This document shows, piece by piece, positions 63,651 to 64,000 of a DNA stretch of 64,000 nucleotides (position 1 is the first letter of the stretch; each line of letters begins with the position of its first letter). The notes below the pieces were generated by a model. That model ran no database searches. It was given only the letters and a program-made list of their open reading frames with translations, and was not told the origin of the DNA. This DNA is from Dreissena polymorpha. Taxonomy: Eukaryota; Mollusca; Bivalvia; Myida; Dreissenidae. The stretch is from NCBI RefSeq assembly GCF_020536995.1, contig NC_068362.1:436394-500393 (forward strand), in the 5' to 3' direction. Both the position numbers and the translations under genes were made by a program.

Positions 63651-64000
63651 TACAACATCAACAACACACAATGCTAAAACGACGGAAGGGTACGCTTTCC
63701 CTAATACGCAGGTCACTCAGCATTTTTACGACGGGAGGGTACGTTCCGCTTAATACATATGTCATTCGGCTTTTTTCGACCACTATGGATAAGCTCTAAT
63801 CCTTCTGTTAAAACCAAATATCGCTCTAGATAACAAAATCCAGGGTGCCGCGAGACCCTCTTTACCCTTCTCTCAAGCTGTAAACAGCTACCGACTACGA
63901 AGGCAGGGGAAAGCACACAGACAACATACTTCCACGCAGTATCGGAAGATACAATAAGTGCGCACGTGGGCAAATCACATATACTCATAATGTAACCCCT

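Overview
The window is animal nuclear DNA, AT-rich, with small exons, GT-AG introns and very many interspersed repeats. The repeat types point to a bivalve mollusc: short TIR elements with cores such as TTAATGCATGTGCGTAAAGT, elements whose core is tandemly repeated and which end in GGACGGACGGAC plus a hairpin, and tRNA-derived SINEs. From memory these look most like dreissenid (zebra or quagga mussel) repeats, but I could not search to confirm this. Nothing bacterial, organellar or viral was seen.

Four host loci can be assembled from exons. (1) An alpha-tubulin gene on the plus strand (4029-7936) has six internal exons with perfect phase and canonical spacing, but several changes at normally invariant residues, and the last exon is not seen. 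(2) An endonuclease V gene on the minus strand (18364 down to 9909) was found by reading short exons rather than long ORFs. It looks decayed: the codon for the catalytic glutamate is TAG, one exon junction is out of phase and one exon is missing. (3) A complete-looking kelch-like (BTB-BACK-Kelch) gene on the plus strand (25840-34294) has eight exons and 562 codons plus a stop. (4) A secreted Ly6/uPAR-domain protein on the plus strand (50934-62368) starts with a signal peptide, has six small exons and probably continues past the window. One more orphan exon lies at 20278-20381 on the minus strand.

The rest is mobile or repetitive DNA. There are LINEs at 1-2240 (minus), 22186-22663 (minus fragment), two broken L1-like copies at 36085-42196, a nearly whole EN-RT LINE at 44815-48673 and a 5'-truncated LINE at 52655-53773 (minus). 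At least seven copies of one TIR/foldback family (called A here) and five of another (B) are scattered through introns. Around ten tandem-core elements share one architecture: an ACAAG start, a subterminal motif, a variable tandem core, GGACGGACGGAC, then a terminal hairpin that repeats the 5' motif inverted.

The most unusual signals are three tandem arrays built from, or abutting, exon-intron junctions: the acceptor of kelch exon 3, the donor of kelch exon 6 and the acceptor of Ly6 exon 4. Also notable are an occupied/empty-site pair for a tandem-core element, a 1,842-bp element with roughly 370-bp inverted repeats made of CGATAAATGTCGC modules, and a TIR element that carries a tRNA-like Pol III promoter.
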